Assembly (NCBI GenBank): GCA_905147135.1
Contig: LR990052.1
Span: 12,338,200-12,402,199 of the forward strand
Reading direction: 5' to 3'
From: Blastobasis lacticolella
Lineage: Eukaryota; Arthropoda; Insecta; Lepidoptera; Blastobasidae
DNA: 64,000 bases
The notes under the pieces were generated by a model. The model was given only the letters and a program-made list of their open reading frames with translations. It did not search any database and was not told where the DNA came from. Positions within the stretch are counted from its first letter, which is position 1, and each line of letters starts with the position of its first letter. Position numbers and translations under genes: made by a program. Positions 62,525 through 64,000 of this stretch are shown here, piece after piece.

Positions 62525-62885
62525 TTAATTATGCGCCGGTGGGCCAAGTCGTTAGGATATCCAACTCGTAAGCGAGTGGTATTGGGTCCAAATTGCACTG
62601 CGGCCATGTACCAATTATTCGTTTCTGAGTTGTGTACATCAGTTGAATGCTAACCGTTGCTCGTAAGGTGAGAGTAAACGTCCTGATGAAACCTGCTCTT
62701 TCAGGCGACTGAATGTGTAACCATAATCCAATCTGGTCAGGTTCCCCTGGTAGCACGGCCATGGAGGTCAGATGACAGTCACCCCACTGTAATTATCTGA
62801 TCTGTCAAATCCTCGATCATGATCAAGGCGGACTTCGAACCCTCGTGCGCGAGAGCACAACCGGGACATTAACGCCAAGATTATT
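62525..62885 (+). repeat. SINE-B near full-length
   Basis: Head 'cgccggtgggccaagtcgtt' with a decayed box B (gggtccaaattgc), then the full body to 'cgggacattaacgccaagat' + TATTA. It is followed within 50 bp by a family-D LINE tail. Confidence 0.8.
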
Positions 62886-62929
62886 AAAAAGAAAATAAGG
62901 ATACACCTAGCTTGCGTTCCTATAGGAAA

Positions 62930-63112
62930 CCTGCCGGTATCAGGAAAGAGATCCCGCATGAGGCCCAGGAAGTGATGGATTGACATCGCCGAGTCCAATG
63001 GCTTATGAACAGAGGATGCGGAAGACCGGGTGAAGTGGAGAAAGAAAAGTCGGAAAGCGGACCTTGGCATAAGCCGAGATAAACGCTAGGATGATGATAA
63101 TAATGATCGTCA
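62930..63112 (+). repeat. RTE-like LINE tail (family D)
   Basis: 'catgaggcccaggaagtgat' (a RPRK-W.DI-like segment), 'gaccgggtgaagtggagaaa' and 'gtcggaaagcggaccttggc', ending GGATGATGATAATAATGAT. 5'-truncated. Confidence 0.65.
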
Positions 63113-64000
63113 TAATCTTTACTATTTGCAGGCGTATTGACGCTAGCAATTTTGGAAATAAGTACTCAATAGATTGTGAATATGTTGTGCCTAGTTGATA
63201 TTAGCCACCTTCTACCTACGAAGCTAGGAAGAAAATGATGATGCTGATAACTTTTAGGGAATACAATAGAGACCCATTTGTAATATACCTACATAAAACA
63301 TTTCTCGTGATAAAGTTACTTTGATTACATTAATAAGTATAATTAAAATGAAAGGTAGTTAAAACAAATAATTATATATCTTCTAACATACAAAAAACAA
63401 ATAACTTAGAAACACAAACAATATAAGTACAATGACTGGTCAGAAAACAACAGACAGACATTAAGCTAGAAAATCCTTTAAGAAAATATACTAATAACCT
63501 TTAATAAGATAATTCTTCAATAAACTTTATTAAATTTCGGTAATATGTATCAAAAAGTTCACAAAAGTGTACAGTTCAGGATTTCTTTATTTGGTCACTT
63601 TAAGCCTAAACTTGTGGTTTTAGTTTGTCGAAATTATTAATTTCGCATTAATTATCTCCCGCACTTGCTTTGTAATTGTTGTGCCCATTATTTAATAATA
63701 TTTTTCATAATTGGAGAAAATTAACAATCCTACAAAATAAAATTGTTTGTTATGACTTTTATGTATGACGTTCTATGACGTTTAAAAACTTGGCATATGT
63801 TACGATTGCTTTCAAAATCGATACCGCCATACGGGGACTCGTAACATGAATTATACGGGGCCAAAGTTTGTGAAAAGTGGTTGCCATTTTGAACTCCTTT
63901 GTTACTGGACCTATTGTCTTTAAGTCTAATCACACACAAGTAACAAAAAATTTTAAAATCGCGACAACTTATTTCTAATTTTGGCACCAGATTAATGTTG
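63113..64000. other. no gene recognised
   Basis: AT-rich intergenic DNA to the window edge. An 85-codon minus ORF at 63730-63987 has no recognisable domain. Confidence 0.45.

Overview
The window looks like lepidopteran (moth or butterfly) nuclear DNA. Genes are split by many introns, intergenic DNA is AT-rich, and the caspase is of the lepidopteran caspase-1 type. Much of the non-coding DNA is small tRNA-headed SINEs, RTE- and Jockey-like LINE 3' ends and MITEs. I saw no bacterial features.

Region 1-28 kb holds no host protein gene that I can support. It is a transposon-rich desert. Embedded in it are short, non-repetitive, often GC-rich islands (about 3.3-5.1, 7.86-8.06, 11.93-12.18, 18.0-18.3, 18.84-18.93, 20.38-20.58 and 21.9-22.06 kb). 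They carry octamer, CCAAT, CRE-like and TAAT-core motifs and look like regulatory elements of a developmental gene outside the window (inference). The largest mobile element is a 5'-truncated non-LTR retrotransposon with an intact 653-codon reverse transcriptase ORF (13.7-15.7 kb, minus).

Region 28-58 kb is gene-dense. In order: Asterix/WDR83OS (plus, 3 coding exons, 108 aa); OLA1 (plus, 10 coding exons over 17.7 kb, 399 aa); a 1994-aa intronless adenylate kinase 9-like gene nested on the same strand inside OLA1's first coding intron; BBS9/PTHB1 (minus, 11 exons, 856 aa), convergent with OLA1; and a single-exon caspase-1-like gene (plus, 278 aa), divergent from BBS9. The OLA1, BBS9 and Asterix models were assembled by hand from splice sites and reading phase. 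All three close in frame and give lengths near those of their families.

Asterix (ER membrane-protein biogenesis), OLA1 (P-loop ATPase of translation and stress) and the caspase (apoptosis) have unrelated jobs. AK9-like and BBS9 are both from cilium/flagellum-associated families. BBS9 has a full match to the RFX X-box 138 bp upstream of its start codon. Region 58-64 kb returns to repeats: SINEs, MITEs, a tandem duplication and a minisatellite. I found no undescribed multi-gene system. The most notable items are the nested intronless AK9-like gene that stops 172 bp before an OLA1 exon, the BBS9 X-box, a caspase with no aspartate before its catalytic domain, and several repeat families with clear terminal inverted repeats.
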